Shown in pieces: positions 23,520 through 31,910 of a stretch of DNA of 64,000 nt; within the stretch, counting starts at the first letter, position 1; every line of letters begins with the position of its first letter. The position numbers and the translations under genes are program-made. This stretch comes from Candidatus Geothrix odensensis (GTDB lineage: Bacteria; Acidobacteriota; Holophagae; Holophagales; Holophagaceae). The notes beneath the pieces are model-generated. The model was not told where the DNA came from, searched no databases, and was given only the letters and a program-made list of their open reading frames with translations. The stretch covers positions 46,006 through 110,005 of the forward strand of contig JADKCH010000010.1 in the NCBI GenBank assembly GCA_016714685.1, in the 5' to 3' direction.

Positions 23520-24389
23520 TCAGCCCTTCTTTCCCTTCTTGGTGGGAGCGGCCGCAGCCTTGCCGTTCAGGATGTCCAGCTGGTGCTGGACCTTCTTGTT
23601 CTCGGGATCGATGGTCGCCAGGCGGTAGAGCCAGCGGGCCCGGCCCGCTTTGTCACCCTGGGCTTCCAGATAGGCGGGGCTGGACACCACGGCCTCCACC
23701 CACTTCGTCTTCTCTCCCTTGCCGGCCTTGTATTCCTCGATCTGGGTGGCTTCACCCTTGATCTTGTCCTCCATCACCTTGACGAGCGGATCGTAGGCCT
23801 CGTTCTCCCGCTTGGTGACGTCCAGGTAGGTCTGGAAGAACTTCATCCACTTGGCGCAGTCCAGCACCTCCTTCTCGACGCCGAGGGCCAGGTCCAGTTC
23901 CTGGCGCTCGCCGGGATCCAGGGCGCTCTTGCCCTTCAGTTCCTTGATCCGGTCAGTATTCTCGTCCAGCACCTGCTGGGCCCGGGCACCGGCCTGCTTG
24001 TAATAGGCGACAGTCTGGGTGAAGGGCTCCTTCACGCCGGCGTAGCATTCATTGGCCAGGATCTTGGCGGTCTTGGCATACTCCAGCGCCTTCTCCCAGG
24101 CACCGGCGGAGTCGGCGGCCTCGGCGGCGAGGCGCAGGGCCTCGGCCATGTCCAGGTTGGCGGCACAGCTCTGGACGAGGGTCGAGTTGTCCTTCTTGTC
24201 GAAGACGGGCCGGGTGGCGGGCAGCAGGGCCTCGGCCCGTTTCATGGCCTCCGGGTATTTGAGGTCGGCCAGGAGCTGTTCGACCACGGGCCGTTCGGCT
24301 TTCACGCGGTCCCCAAGGGAAGGCGGTGGCGCCTGGGCCAGGAGGGCCGCGGAAAGAAGGACGGAGCAAAGGAGGGCGGGTGTGCGCAT
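23520..24389 (-). CDS. Secreted helical protein of unknown function
   Basis: 289 residues from the ATG at 24389 (a TTG four codons earlier is possible; neither has a clear ribosome site). A signal peptide (MRTPALLCSVLLSAALLAQA) is followed by an almost entirely helical, TPR-like body (EAMKRAEALLPATRPVF, AWEKALEYAKTAKILANECY, RARWLYRLATIDPENKKVQHQLDIL) and a Lys/Gly-rich end (APTKKGKKG). No named family recognised. It is probably periplasmic. It lies 28 bp downstream of no other gene on its strand and is followed by rnr, so it could be monocistronic. Confidence 0.72.
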   Translation of the reverse strand: MRTPALLCSVLLSAALLAQAPPPSLGDRVKAERPVVEQLLADLKYPEAMKRAEALLPATRPVFDKKDNSTLVQSCAANLDMAEALRLAAEAADSAGAWEKALEYAKTAKILANECYAGVKEPFTQTVAYYKQAGARAQQVLDENTDRIKELKGKSALDPGERQELDLALGVEKEVLDCAKWMKFFQTYLDVTKRENEAYDPLVKVMEDKIKGEATQIEEYKAGKGEKTKWVEAVVSSPAYLEAQGDKAGRARWLYRLATIDPENKKVQHQLDILNGKAAAAPTKKGKKG

Positions 24390-24541
24390 CGTTTGGACCA
24401 ATGATGAAAGGGGGGTGACCCCGGGAGAAACTTGGATTGTCGCGGGATTCTCGGGACTTGCCTAGCCCTGTCCGGCCAAAGGTCACAGCTGAGGTGGACC
24501 TGATGACCACCGCCACTGGTCTGACCGGTCTGGATCGGGGG
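24390..24541. other. Intergenic stretch beside the acyltransferase relic
   Basis: No gene seen. It contains the short palindrome GGGGTGACCCC near 24412, which recurs as GGGGTCACCCC near 24656 on the other side of the relic. Those two sites bracket the degraded sequence. Confidence 0.4.
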
Positions 24542-24632
24542 TCAACCCAGCGTCTCTGCCATGCCCCGGATCTCGGCCTTGATTCGGTCCATCTCGTCCC
24601 GATCGATCCTCCGGGCGGGCACGCCGCCCGGC
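24542..24632 (-). pseudogene. Relic C-terminal tail of a second acyltransferase
   Basis: The last 28 codons and stop of a gene like the one at 24662-25489, exactly 120 bp downstream of the corresponding bases. Reading GGVPARRIDRDEMDRIKAE and onward to a stop at 24542, it differs from the intact tail only by three Glu-to-Asp changes, while many codons differ silently. That pattern indicates a once-functional, selected paralogue rather than a recent copy. Nothing upstream of this tail is preserved: the sequence jumps to the end of the intact gene. Confidence 0.8.
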
Positions 24633-24661
24633 GAGGGTGAGCATCAAGACCGTAGGCGGGG

Positions 24662-25489
24662 TCACCCCAAGGTTTCGGCCATGCCCCTGATCTCAGCCTT
24701 GATCCTCTCCATTTCCTCGCGCTCGATCCTCCGCGCGGGGACGCCGCCCCAGGTCTCTCCGGCTCCCACGCGGCTTCCGGGCAGGACCACGCTCTCGGGC
24801 AGGATGGTGGCGTCGTCCCCGATGATGACGTCACCCATGACGCAGCAGGCCAGGCCCAGGGTGGCCCGGTGGCCCACCGAGACCGGGGCGATGACCAGGT
24901 TGCCGCCTCCGCCGTAGTGGGCGAAGATGCGCACGCTGCCGCCCAGGGCTGCGTCGTCGCCCACGCTGATGAGCTGGGGATCGCTGATGTATTCGGTGTT
25001 GATGAAGGCATGCCGCCCGATCTTCATGCCCATGGCCTTGAGGAACCAGACCCCGAAGGGGGTGAGCGTCACGAAGGGCAGGAAGGTGAAGCGCACCAGG
25101 TAGAAGAGGCCGTTGTGGAGGAACCAGGGCAGGGCATGCAGGGTGTAGTAGCCGCCCTTGAAGGGCCTCACGCGGGTGGGGAGGATCCAGTTGTAGAGGG
25201 GCACGACCAGCAGGAGCATCAGGCCGAAGATGAAAAAGCAGAGGGCCAGCGCGAACCCCGACACGATCCAGGGCAGGGGGCCAGCCAGCGGAACCGCCCA
25301 GGCATGGAGCCGGGGCCAGGTCCACAGCGCCGGGGCCAGGGCCAGGCCCAGGGCCGTGGAGGCGAGCGTGTACATCAACAGGACCGCCAGCCCGTAGGCG
25401 AGGCGGGAAAAGCGCCGCAGGAGCCGATCCAGCCAATTCCTGGGAGGCGGGTTCTTGGTCTGGTCCTGGGCGAAAGGCTGCATGCTCAT
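24662..25489 (-). CDS. Membrane-linked hexapeptide-repeat acyltransferase
   Basis: 275 residues from MSMQPFAQD at 25489; longer in-frame extensions run antisense into the divergent gene. The N-terminal half has two to three membrane segments (about residues 30-55 and 65-100, LPWIVSGFALALCFFIFGLMLLLVV). The C-terminal half is a left-handed beta-helix of hexapeptide repeats (LISVGDDAALGGSVRIF, VIAPVSVGHRATLG, VIIGDDATILPESVVLPG) closed by ETWGGVPARRI. The layout resembles the terminal domain of some NRPS-like/Pls proteins and O-acetyltransferases. It is divergent from a GT9 glycosyltransferase, so a role in envelope glycan decoration is plausible. Confidence 0.8.
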   Translation of the reverse strand: MSMQPFAQDQTKNPPPRNWLDRLLRRFSRLAYGLAVLLMYTLASTALGLALAPALWTWPRLHAWAVPLAGPLPWIVSGFALALCFFIFGLMLLLVVPLYNWILPTRVRPFKGGYYTLHALPWFLHNGLFYLVRFTFLPFVTLTPFGVWFLKAMGMKIGRHAFINTEYISDPQLISVGDDAALGGSVRIFAHYGGGGNLVIAPVSVGHRATLGLACCVMGDVIIGDDATILPESVVLPGSRVGAGETWGGVPARRIEREEMERIKAEIRGMAETLG

Positions 25490-25518
25490 GCCCCCAGCGT
25501 AACGAATAGGATGGAGGG

Positions 25519-26520
25519 ATGGATCTGGTTCTGCTCCGCCTCTCCGCCCTCGGCGACATCCTGCGGGTGCTGCCCGCCTGGGCCAGCCTCCGTGCGGCGT
25601 TTCCCGGGGCCCGGTTCCGGGCGGTGGTCGAGGATCGCCACGCCTTCCTGCTGGAGCCACTCCCCTGGCTGGAGCCGGTCGTCGTGAAGCGCCGCCGCCT
25701 GTCGAATCCCCTCACAGCGCTCGGTGAGTTGAGGCGGGTGGCCACCCTCGTCCAAGGCGCCGATGCCAGTCTGGATTTCCACGGCATCCTCAAGGCCGCC
25801 ATGATTCCGAGGCTGGCCTCCATCCCCGAGCGCTGGGGGGATGGCGTCACCAAGGAATTCGCCGGGTCACTCCAGACCCATCCCCTGGCCTTCCTCCATC
25901 AGACGCGGTACGACCAAGCCCTGGGGCTGGCAGAGGCCTTCGGCCGCAGTCGCGGCGTCCAAGGCCTGGGCCGGTTCCAGGCCGTCCTGAAGTCGGTGGA
26001 CCTGCCAAGTCCAGGTGACATCTGGCACCAGGGTGCGAAAGCCCGGATCGTGCTGGTGCCCGGCGCCTCCCGGCGCGGCGCCATCAAGCGCTGGCCCCTC
26101 CGGCACTGGCTGACCCTGGCCGCTGAGCTCAAAGGGCGCTTCGACCTCCGTTGGTCGCTGGGGCCGGAGGAGGAGGACCTTCGGAGCTGGCTGCCTGAGG
26201 CCACGGGCGTCGAGGCCCTGCCCCGGCTGGATTTCTGGCAGCTGGCCGCGGCACTCCGGCAGGCCGACCGCGTGGTCGCGCCGGATACGGGTCTGTTGCA
26301 CCTGGCCGTGGTCCTCGGTGTCCCCGCCCTTGGGCTCTACGGCTCCAGCGACCCGGTGGTCGCCGGGCTGCCGGCCGGGGCAGGCCGCATCCTCCGTACC
26401 GATATCGCCTGCGCTCCCTGCCGGGAACGGGCCTGCCAGCGCCGCCAGTGCCTGGAGGAACTCCTGCCAAGGCTGGTATCCGCGGCCCTTCTGCAGGACC
26501 CGGACCTTATTTCAACTTGA
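25519..26520 (+). CDS. Glycosyltransferase family 9 (heptosyltransferase-like)
   Basis: 333-residue GT9 enzyme. The N-terminus MDLVLLRLSALGDILRVLPAWASLR is the ADP-heptose transferase signature, and the C-terminal donor-binding region reads VVAPDTGLLHLAVVLGVPALGLYGSSDP, followed by the Cys-rich CAPCRERACQRRQCLE segment common in this family. It probably adds heptose or another sugar to lipopolysaccharide core on the cytoplasmic face. GGAGGG precedes the ATG. It overlaps the converging cytochrome gene by 14 bp. Confidence 0.92.
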   Translation: MDLVLLRLSALGDILRVLPAWASLRAAFPGARFRAVVEDRHAFLLEPLPWLEPVVVKRRRLSNPLTALGELRRVATLVQGADASLDFHGILKAAMIPRLASIPERWGDGVTKEFAGSLQTHPLAFLHQTRYDQALGLAEAFGRSRGVQGLGRFQAVLKSVDLPSPGDIWHQGAKARIVLVPGASRRGAIKRWPLRHWLTLAAELKGRFDLRWSLGPEEEDLRSWLPEATGVEALPRLDFWQLAAALRQADRVVAPDTGLLHLAVVLGVPALGLYGSSDPVVAGLPAGAGRILRTDIACAPCRERACQRRQCLEELLPRLVSAALLQDPDLIST

Positions 26521-26863
26521 ACTTGTACTTCCCCTGGTGGCACTCGAGGCACTTGACGACCGGGGCCTGGTGTTGGCGATGGCATTCCGTGCAGGGGATC
26601 TCGCCCAGGTGCGAATCGTGCGGATTCGGCTTGGCGTCCTTCGTCAGGACCTTCATGGCCGGGTAGTCGCCATGGCAGGTCATGCAGGAATCCGAGGCCA
26701 CGGCCTTCTTGGACGGCTTCTCCTCCTGGTGGCAGTCGTAGCAGTGCACGCCTGCCTTCGCGTGGAGGGCCGGCAGGCTGGTCTTCCCCTCCTGCGGGTG
26801 GGCCGGCAGGCTGCAGAACAGGCTGAGGCACAGGAGTAGGAGACAGCGGTTCACACTGGTCAT
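26507..26863 (-). CDS. Small periplasmic tetraheme cytochrome c
   Basis: 118 residues: a signal peptide (MTSVNRCLLLLCLSLFCSLPAHPQ) and about 94 mature residues with four heme-binding CxxCH motifs, CYDCH (41-45), CMTCH (60-64), CTECH (91-95) and CLECH (105-109). Extra His residues at 34, 40, 82 and 85 are available as distal ligands. It resembles the c3-type/flavocytochrome c heme domain as a free-standing electron carrier. The start MTSVNR at 26863 is chosen because it gives a proper signal peptide; upstream extension has none. It would shuttle electrons in the periplasm; its partner is not in the window. Confidence 0.9.
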   Translation of the reverse strand: MTSVNRCLLLLCLSLFCSLPAHPQEGKTSLPALHAKAGVHCYDCHQEEKPSKKAVASDSCMTCHGDYPAMKVLTKDAKPNPHDSHLGEIPCTECHRQHQAPVVKCLECHQGKYKFKLK

Positions 26864-27168
26864 GGCGGTTCCGTTGAGGTTCGGGGCTTGAGTCGAGGGG
26901 CCTGGGAGCAGTCTACAGGAGGGCAGGCCTCGCCCCCTAGAGTGATGACTCCGCCAGCATTGGGCCATGCCACACTGGACCCCGGTCCTGGGCGTGACCT
27001 GCATCACCAATCCGAGCCGCAAGGCATGGCTCCGGGTATGCGGGTGTACGATCATGACCCGCGGGGCGTTTAACGACCTCCGGTTTGGACTCATTGATTT
27101 CCGCCTGCATCGTGAATGCCTGAACACCGTGGCAATCTTGGTGCGGTCATCCCACGAGAGGATTCCCC
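26864..27168. other. 305-bp intergenic region between divergent genes
   Basis: It separates the tetraheme cytochrome (minus) from the phosphate-binding-like gene (plus), so both promoters should be here. I see no clear gene, palindrome or riboswitch. GAGAGGATT lies just before the ATG at 27169 and may serve as its ribosome site. Confidence 0.4.
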
Positions 27169-28167
27169 ATGAGAACACAGCACGCCCGGTTGGTCTCAAC
27201 TCTGATCCTGGCGGCGGGGTTCTGCGGTCTCGGGGCCTTGCAGGCCCAGACGGCCCAGCCCCGGGCCAAAGTGCCCACGGCCATCCCCGGCTATCAGCCC
27301 CAGGTCCAGGTCAAGGGGCCCATTGATCTCATCGGTACGGATGCCCTCTCGGACCTCGGGGAGGAGTGGTCCGCCGCCTTTCGGAAAATCCATCCCGAAG
27401 CCAACCTGATCTTCCGCCCCAAGCTCACGAAGGAAGCCGTCAAGGGGTTCGTGGATGGCACCAGCCTGCTCATCCTGACCGCGCGGGAATTCAGTTCCGA
27501 GGAGAGCAAGGCCTTCCAGGCCAAGTTCGGCTACATGCCGATGCGCATTCCGGTCTGCCTCGACGCCAACATCGTGTTCGTCAACAAGAACAACCCCATC
27601 ACCTCCATCTCCATGGAGCAGCTGGACGCCATCTACTCCAAGTCCCGGCTGGGCGGGGCCAAATCACCAGCCGCCACTTGGGGCGATCTCGGCCTGAAGG
27701 GCGAATGGTCCAAGCTCCCCGTCCAGGCCTACACGCGCGCTGCGGGGACCGCCACCCGGGCCAATATCGGGGAGAAGGTCCTCCTCAACGGGGAATTCCG
27801 GCAGGGCATCCTGGACCGGGACGATGCCTCCGCCCTGGCCGAGGCCGTCATGACCGATCAGGCCGGCATCGCCATCGGCACCATGTCGTCCTGGTACTTC
27901 GCCAACAAAGTGCTCCCAGTGACGCCCTACCACGGTGAGGATGCCCGGTTCCCGAACCAGGAGAACATCACCACCAGCAGGTACCCCATGCCCCGGCTCT
28001 ACTACGCCTACCTGAACCGGACGCCCGGCGCCCCCCTGCCCGCCCCCGTCAATGAGCTCATCCACTTCATCCTGACCCGCGAAGGGCAGAATGCGGTCGC
28101 GGATTCCGGACTCCTTCCCGGTCCTCCGGAGTTCATCACCATCGCCCTCAAGCGCCTGAGCCGCTGA
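27169..28167 (+). CDS. PstS-like phosphate-type substrate-binding protein
   Basis: 332-residue periplasmic binding protein of the PBP_like_2/PstS group. A signal peptide (about residues 1-27, ending GALQAQ) precedes IDLIGTDALSDLGEEWSAAFRKIHPEAN, the region in which PstS relatives hold phosphate. RAAGTATRANIGEKVLLNG and a late NELIHFILTREGQNAVADSG segment complete the fold. No pst permease genes are near, so it may be a lone binding protein, a sensor, or a subunit working with a distant transporter. It ends at a terminator shared with cysS. Confidence 0.8.
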   Translation: MRTQHARLVSTLILAAGFCGLGALQAQTAQPRAKVPTAIPGYQPQVQVKGPIDLIGTDALSDLGEEWSAAFRKIHPEANLIFRPKLTKEAVKGFVDGTSLLILTAREFSSEESKAFQAKFGYMPMRIPVCLDANIVFVNKNNPITSISMEQLDAIYSKSRLGGAKSPAATWGDLGLKGEWSKLPVQAYTRAAGTATRANIGEKVLLNGEFRQGILDRDDASALAEAVMTDQAGIAIGTMSSWYFANKVLPVTPYHGEDARFPNQENITTSRYPMPRLYYAYLNRTPGAPLPAPVNELIHFILTREGQNAVADSGLLPGPPEFITIALKRLSR

Positions 28168-28184
28168 GCGGTTCCGCCTGAAAC

Positions 28185-28214
28185 GCAGCGGCCCCATCCG
28201 GGGCCACTGCTTCG
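28185..28214. terminator. Bidirectional terminator hairpin
   Basis: GCAG-c-GGCCCC (28185-28195), loop ATCC, GGGGCC-a-CTGC (28200-28210), between the converging phosphate-binding-like gene and cysS. TTCGTT follows on the plus strand. Confidence 0.7.
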
Positions 28215-28220
28215 TTCGCC

Positions 28221-29672
28221 TTATCCCCGCCGCCATCCCGTGCTGCCGTCCTTGCGGTCCTCCAGGACGATGCCGAGGGCTTTCAGCTGGTCGCGCACCC
28301 GGTCCGCCTCGGCCCAGTTCTTGGCGGCCTTGGCGGCCCTCCGCGCTTCGATGAGGGCTTCGACTTCCGCATCCAGGCTGTCGGTGGCATGGGGCCAGGC
28401 GGAGAAGATGGCATCGGTCTCATCCAGGAAGGCCAACACGGCATCCCGCTCCTCGCGGGTGAGAGCCACATGGTCATCCTGGGCATTCAGGTCGCTCACC
28501 AGCGTGAAGATGGCAGCCAGTGCCTCGGGGGTGTTCAGGTCGTCGGCCATGGCCGACCAGAAGGCCTCCCGGGCCTGTTCCAGGCGTGCGAGGGGATCCA
28601 AGGCTTCCTTCCATGGGCCTCCGCCGGGCTGCCCCTCACCCTCCATCCGGGTGCGGAAGGCCCGGATGCGCTTGAGGGAATTCTCCGCGGCGCGAAGACC
28701 CTCAAAACTGAAGTTCAGCACCTTGCGATAGTGGTTGCTCTGGATGGCATAGCGCAGAGCGATGGGATCCACGCCCTTGTCGATCAAGTCGCGAAGGGTG
28801 AAGAAGTTGCCCAGGCTCTTGGCCATTTTCTGGCCCTCCACCATGAGGAATTCCCCATGGACCCAGTGACTCACCCATTGATGCCCCAGGCAGCCCTCGC
28901 TCTGGGCAATCTCGTTCTCGTGGTGCGGGAAGATGAGGTCCACGCCGCCGCTGTGGATGTCCACCCGCTCGCCCAGCAGCTCCATGCCCATGGCCGAGCA
29001 CTCGATGTGCCAGCCGGGGCGACCGGGCCCCCAGGGACTGTCCCACCAGGGTTCGCCGGGCTTGGTGGCCTTCCACAGCACGAAATCGGTGACGGAGTCG
29101 CGCTCGTACTCATCCGCGTCGACCGAGGCGCCGGCCTGCATCCCCTCGCGATCCAGGTGGGCCAGACAGCCGTACTGAGGCAGACCGGCGATGCGGTAGT
29201 AGACACTGCCCTCGCGGACATAGGCCAGGCCCTTGGCCTCCAGTGCCTGGATCAGCCGGATCATCTGGGGTACATAGGTGGTCGCTTTGGGCAGGAAGTC
29301 CGCCCGCTGGATGCGCAGGGTGTCCAGGTCTTCCAGGAAGATGGCCGTGAACCGGTCCGTGAGCGCTGTCATGGCCCCGTGCCGCTCGGCGTTGGAGGCG
29401 TCTGCGGGCAGGGCCCCCTGGGAATCGCGGATGATCTTGTCCTCCACGTCCGTGATGTTCATGCAGTGCCTGACCTCGTGCCCCGCGGCCCGGAAGGTCC
29501 GCTTCAGCAGGTCCTGGAAAAGAAAGGTTCTGAGGTTGCCGATGTGAGCATAGTTGTAGACCGTGGGCCCGCAGGTGTACAAAGAGACCTGTCCATCCAG
29601 GATCGGGACCACGGGATCGACCCGCCGCGTCAGGGTATTGAACAGAGCCAGGGTTCGCCGCATCTTCTTCAT
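28221..29672 (-). CDS. cysS: Cysteinyl-tRNA synthetase
   Basis: 483-residue class I aminoacyl-tRNA synthetase. The zinc-binding Cys34 in LYTCGPTVYNYAHIGN also carries the HIGH-type motif (HIGN, 43-46). The KMSKS-type loop reads KMAKSLGNF, and WHIECSAM and HHENEIAQSEG hold the other zinc ligands. The start MKKMRRTLALFNT at 29672 (or Met4) is chosen; an in-frame extension to 30200 runs across the divergent gene and is not family sequence. No strong ribosome site is visible. Confidence 0.95.
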   Translation of the reverse strand: MKKMRRTLALFNTLTRRVDPVVPILDGQVSLYTCGPTVYNYAHIGNLRTFLFQDLLKRTFRAAGHEVRHCMNITDVEDKIIRDSQGALPADASNAERHGAMTALTDRFTAIFLEDLDTLRIQRADFLPKATTYVPQMIRLIQALEAKGLAYVREGSVYYRIAGLPQYGCLAHLDREGMQAGASVDADEYERDSVTDFVLWKATKPGEPWWDSPWGPGRPGWHIECSAMGMELLGERVDIHSGGVDLIFPHHENEIAQSEGCLGHQWVSHWVHGEFLMVEGQKMAKSLGNFFTLRDLIDKGVDPIALRYAIQSNHYRKVLNFSFEGLRAAENSLKRIRAFRTRMEGEGQPGGGPWKEALDPLARLEQAREAFWSAMADDLNTPEALAAIFTLVSDLNAQDDHVALTREERDAVLAFLDETDAIFSAWPHATDSLDAEVEALIEARRAAKAAKNWAEADRVRDQLKALGIVLEDRKDGSTGWRRG

Positions 29673-29723
29673 GGTTCTAGCAAACCATCTTTTCCCTTCG
29701 ATCCAAAGCCTCCCGGAGACCCG

Positions 29724-30368
29724 ATGAGTCTGTTCGGCGGCAGCAAGCAGGACCAGGCGCTGCTTGAGCGCGACGAGCGCCTGCGGAAGCTGGAGGCCGA
29801 GAGCCAGGGGATTCTTGCCCGCCTGCAGGACACCCAGGAATTGGTTGGCCACCTGGATCAGGATCGTGACCTGCTGCTGAGCGCCCTTGAGCGCATGCGC
29901 CCCGGGGAGTCGGACCAGGCCTTGGCCCAGATCCTGTTCGACATCAGTTTCAAGGCCCTCGGCCTCGCCTGCTTCTATGTGGCCGTGGCGGACTGGGACC
30001 AGGACCAGCTCCGGTTCGTGCTGTACCACGAGGGCGGGCGAGCCCGGAACCACCCCTCCCGCCGCCTGTCCGATCGGGCGGGTCTGTCCGAGCGCGTGCT
30101 GGCGGGCCGTCGGTCCGTCTACATCCGCACCATGGAGGAGGGGCATGCCGCCGGCAGCCTGCTCACCGCCGCCGAGCAGGCCACGGGCCTCATTCCCCAC
30201 TCCTGGTACGGGGTGCCCCTGGGCTGGGGCCCACGCCCTTCCGGGCTGGTGAGCTTCCAGAGCTTCCAGACCGATGCCTTCAGCGAGGGCAGGCGCCGCG
30301 TGATGGACGCCCTGGCGGCCCTCATGTCCACATGCATGAGCGGACCAGGGTCGGCTCAGCGCTCCTGA
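29724..30368 (+). CDS. GAF-like domain protein with N-terminal coiled coil
   Basis: 214 residues starting MSLFGGSKQDQ, with GGAG 5 nt before the ATG. Residues 12-55 are heptad-rich (LLERDERLRKLEAESQGILARLQ). The rest looks like a GAF domain (QILFDISFKALGLACFYVAV, YHEGGRARNHPSRRLSDRAGLSERVLAG, GVPLGWGPRPSGLVSFQS), although no ligand residues can be assigned. No output domain is attached, so it may be a soluble ligand sensor or adaptor. It is divergent from cysS by 51 bp and overlaps the converging thioesterase gene by 13 bp. Confidence 0.7.
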   Translation: MSLFGGSKQDQALLERDERLRKLEAESQGILARLQDTQELVGHLDQDRDLLLSALERMRPGESDQALAQILFDISFKALGLACFYVAVADWDQDQLRFVLYHEGGRARNHPSRRLSDRAGLSERVLAGRRSVYIRTMEEGHAAGSLLTAAEQATGLIPHSWYGVPLGWGPRPSGLVSFQSFQTDAFSEGRRRVMDALAALMSTCMSGPGSAQRS

Positions 30369-30748
30369 ACCAGGGCCAGCAGGTCGTCCGGCAGCACCCG
30401 AGCGCGGTTGTCCGAACCCGCCACCAGGTGGACGCTCTCCCCCTCGGCCAGCAGGATGCCGTCCCGCTCGATCCGGTAGCCGAAGGTGATGCGGCGGCGT
30501 CCCGTCTCCAGGAGGGAGGTCCGCACCTGGACCAGCTCGTCGTAGCGGGCCGGGGTCCGGAAGCGCACCCGGATCTCGTTCACCACCAGCCGGACGCCCC
30601 GGGCCTCCCAGTCCGCGTAGCTCTGGCCCAGCTGACGGAGGAAGTCGCTGCGGCCGAGCTCCATCCAGACGGGATAGGTCGCATGGTGGACGATGCCCAT
30701 GGCGTCCGTTTCGGCATAGCGCACTCGGAGTTCGGTCAGGGATTCCAT
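30356..30748 (-). CDS. YbgC/4HBT-family acyl-CoA thioesterase
   Basis: 130-residue hotdog thioesterase. The signature RVRYAETDAMGIVHHATYPVWMELGRSDFLR contains the catalytic Asp15 and His21/22 region. EIRVRFRTPARYDELVQVRT and ESVHLVAGSDNRARVLPDDLL follow as expected. In proteobacteria YbgC sits with tol-pal; no such context exists here, so the acyl-CoA substrate is open. It lies upstream of no obvious partner. Confidence 0.9.
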   Translation of the reverse strand: MESLTELRVRYAETDAMGIVHHATYPVWMELGRSDFLRQLGQSYADWEARGVRLVVNEIRVRFRTPARYDELVQVRTSLLETGRRRITFGYRIERDGILLAEGESVHLVAGSDNRARVLPDDLLALVQER

Positions 30749-30763
30749 GTTCCGAGCCTACAC

Positions 30764-30789
30764 GAAGAAGCCCCGCCGGAGCGGGGCCT
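30764..30789 (-). terminator. Terminator of the 30814-31164 gene
   Basis: GCCCCGC-cgga-GCGGGGC (30770-30787); on the minus strand the stem is followed by TTCTTCG. It lies 25 nt after the gene's stop. Confidence 0.8.
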
Positions 30790-30813
30790 GACGATGCACG
30801 GAGGGGCTCCCGG

Positions 30814-31164
30814 TTACTCGACGGTGACGCGGACGTGATCGCCCTTGTCCGTGGTGATTTCCAGCAGCAGGTCCCCCGCCTTGGCGTCGGACAGCAGCTT
30901 CTGGAGCTGTTCGGGCTTCATGCCCTTCTTGGTCTCGCCGTTGACCTTGATCTCGCCCTCGCCGGCCATGTCGAGGACGCCCTTGGCCAGGCTGATGGGC
31001 ATGCGGATGTGGACTTCGGTGGGTCCGTCCACGCCCTTCTTCTTGTGGTGGTGCTGCATCATGGTCTTGGAGACGATGTCCACCTTGATGAACCGCGCGC
31101 TCTGCGCGGCCAGGGGAAGGCTGAGGCTGGCCGCCAGGGCCAGCGGGATCATGATGGCGCGCAT
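30814..31164 (-). CDS. Small secreted protein of unknown function
   Basis: 116 residues with a clear signal peptide (MRAIMIPLALAASLSLPLAAQ) and a short mature domain that opens ARFIKVDIVSKTM and contains a His/Lys run (QHHHKKKGVDGP) and PISLAKGVLDMAGEG. The family is not recognised; the strand-helix pattern resembles small DUF domains found behind regulatory modules in Acidobacteria. It is monocistronic with its own terminator and is divergent from the thioredoxin-like gene. A ribosome site (AAGGAGG) precedes the ATG. Confidence 0.7.
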   Translation of the reverse strand: MRAIMIPLALAASLSLPLAAQSARFIKVDIVSKTMMQHHHKKKGVDGPTEVHIRMPISLAKGVLDMAGEGEIKVNGETKKGMKPEQLQKLLSDAKAGDLLLEITTDKGDHVRVTVE

Positions 31165-31329
31165 GGGCGGCCTCCTTGGAAGGATTGGGGTTCGGCACTC
31201 GCCGGGTCGCTTGGGATTACGGGCCGCTGAACGGGGGGATTAGCCCGGGTATCCTGAAACCTGGAACGAAACCCATCCTGCCTCCATCCAAAACCCTGCG
31301 GTCCGTCCGCCAACCTCTGGAGCCCATGC

Positions 31330-31737
31330 ATGAAAGCCCTCGCCGCCCTGCTTCTGATCGCCGCCCCGGCCTTCGCCTCGGGCCCCGTCAAGTGGGAGCA
31401 CGACTACCAATCCGCCCTCAAGCGGGCCAAGGCCGAAAAGAAGGTCGTCTTCATGGATCTGTGGACCGAGTGGTGCGGACCCTGCCTGCACCTCCAGAAG
31501 AATGTGTTCCCCACGCCCGAGGCCCAGGCCGCCCTCGCCAAGGTGATTCCTTTTTCAGCGCTGGTCCAGAAGCGGGACGGCACCCCCGTCGCGGAGGGCA
31601 CCAAGCTCTCCGAGACGTTCAAGCTGAACGCCTTCCCCACCATGGTGATCCTCGACGAGAACGGCAAGGAGCTCCGCCGCCAGGTGGGTGCCTTCCGCAG
31701 TGGCGCCGAGTTCGCCACCTGGCTGAACGCGAAGTAG
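31330..31737 (+). CDS. Periplasmic thioredoxin-fold protein
   Basis: 135 residues: a signal peptide (MKALAALLLIAAPAFAS) and a compact thioredoxin fold with the active site CGPC at residues 49-52 (LWTEWCGPCLHL) and the cis-Pro in NAFPTMVIL. It resembles the C-terminal domain of DsbD-like proteins as a free-standing unit, so disulfide reduction or cytochrome c maturation in the periplasm are plausible roles. GGAG precedes the ATG. It is followed at once by an inverted-repeat element. Confidence 0.88.
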   Translation: MKALAALLLIAAPAFASGPVKWEHDYQSALKRAKAEKKVVFMDLWTEWCGPCLHLQKNVFPTPEAQAALAKVIPFSALVQKRDGTPVAEGTKLSETFKLNAFPTMVILDENGKELRRQVGAFRSGAEFATWLNAK

Positions 31738-31743
31738 GCAGAC

Positions 31744-31900
31744 GGAGTCTGGAGACTGGAGGTCCTGCCTCCTGATGCGGCCCTTCGGGGCCGCGTTGAT
31801 TTTGGAGCTTGGTCTCGGCCCACCCAATGGCCTCTCCCAAAGGGAGACTTTGTGCGGCCACAGGCCGCCCAGAACCAGGTACCTGTGGACTCCAGACTCC
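31744..31900. repeat. Inverted-repeat-bounded intergenic element, copy 1
   Basis: Outer arms GGAGTCTGGAG (31744-31754) and CTCCAGACTCC (31890-31900) are perfectly complementary. Inside are nested hairpins such as GCGGCCC-ttcg-GGGCCGC near 31778 and GCGGCC-aca-GGCCGC near 31854. The outer arm is the same GGAGTCT heptad found in the element at 35974-36153. The two copies sit on either side of the Bat cluster. No open frame lies inside. Confidence 0.75.
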
Positions 31901-31910
31901 GGGCTTCCTC

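Noticed and set aside
28389..29723. Upstream extension of the GAF-like protein over cysS
   Set aside because: The extension is antisense to cysS. The ATG at 29724 has a GGAG site and begins the credible protein.
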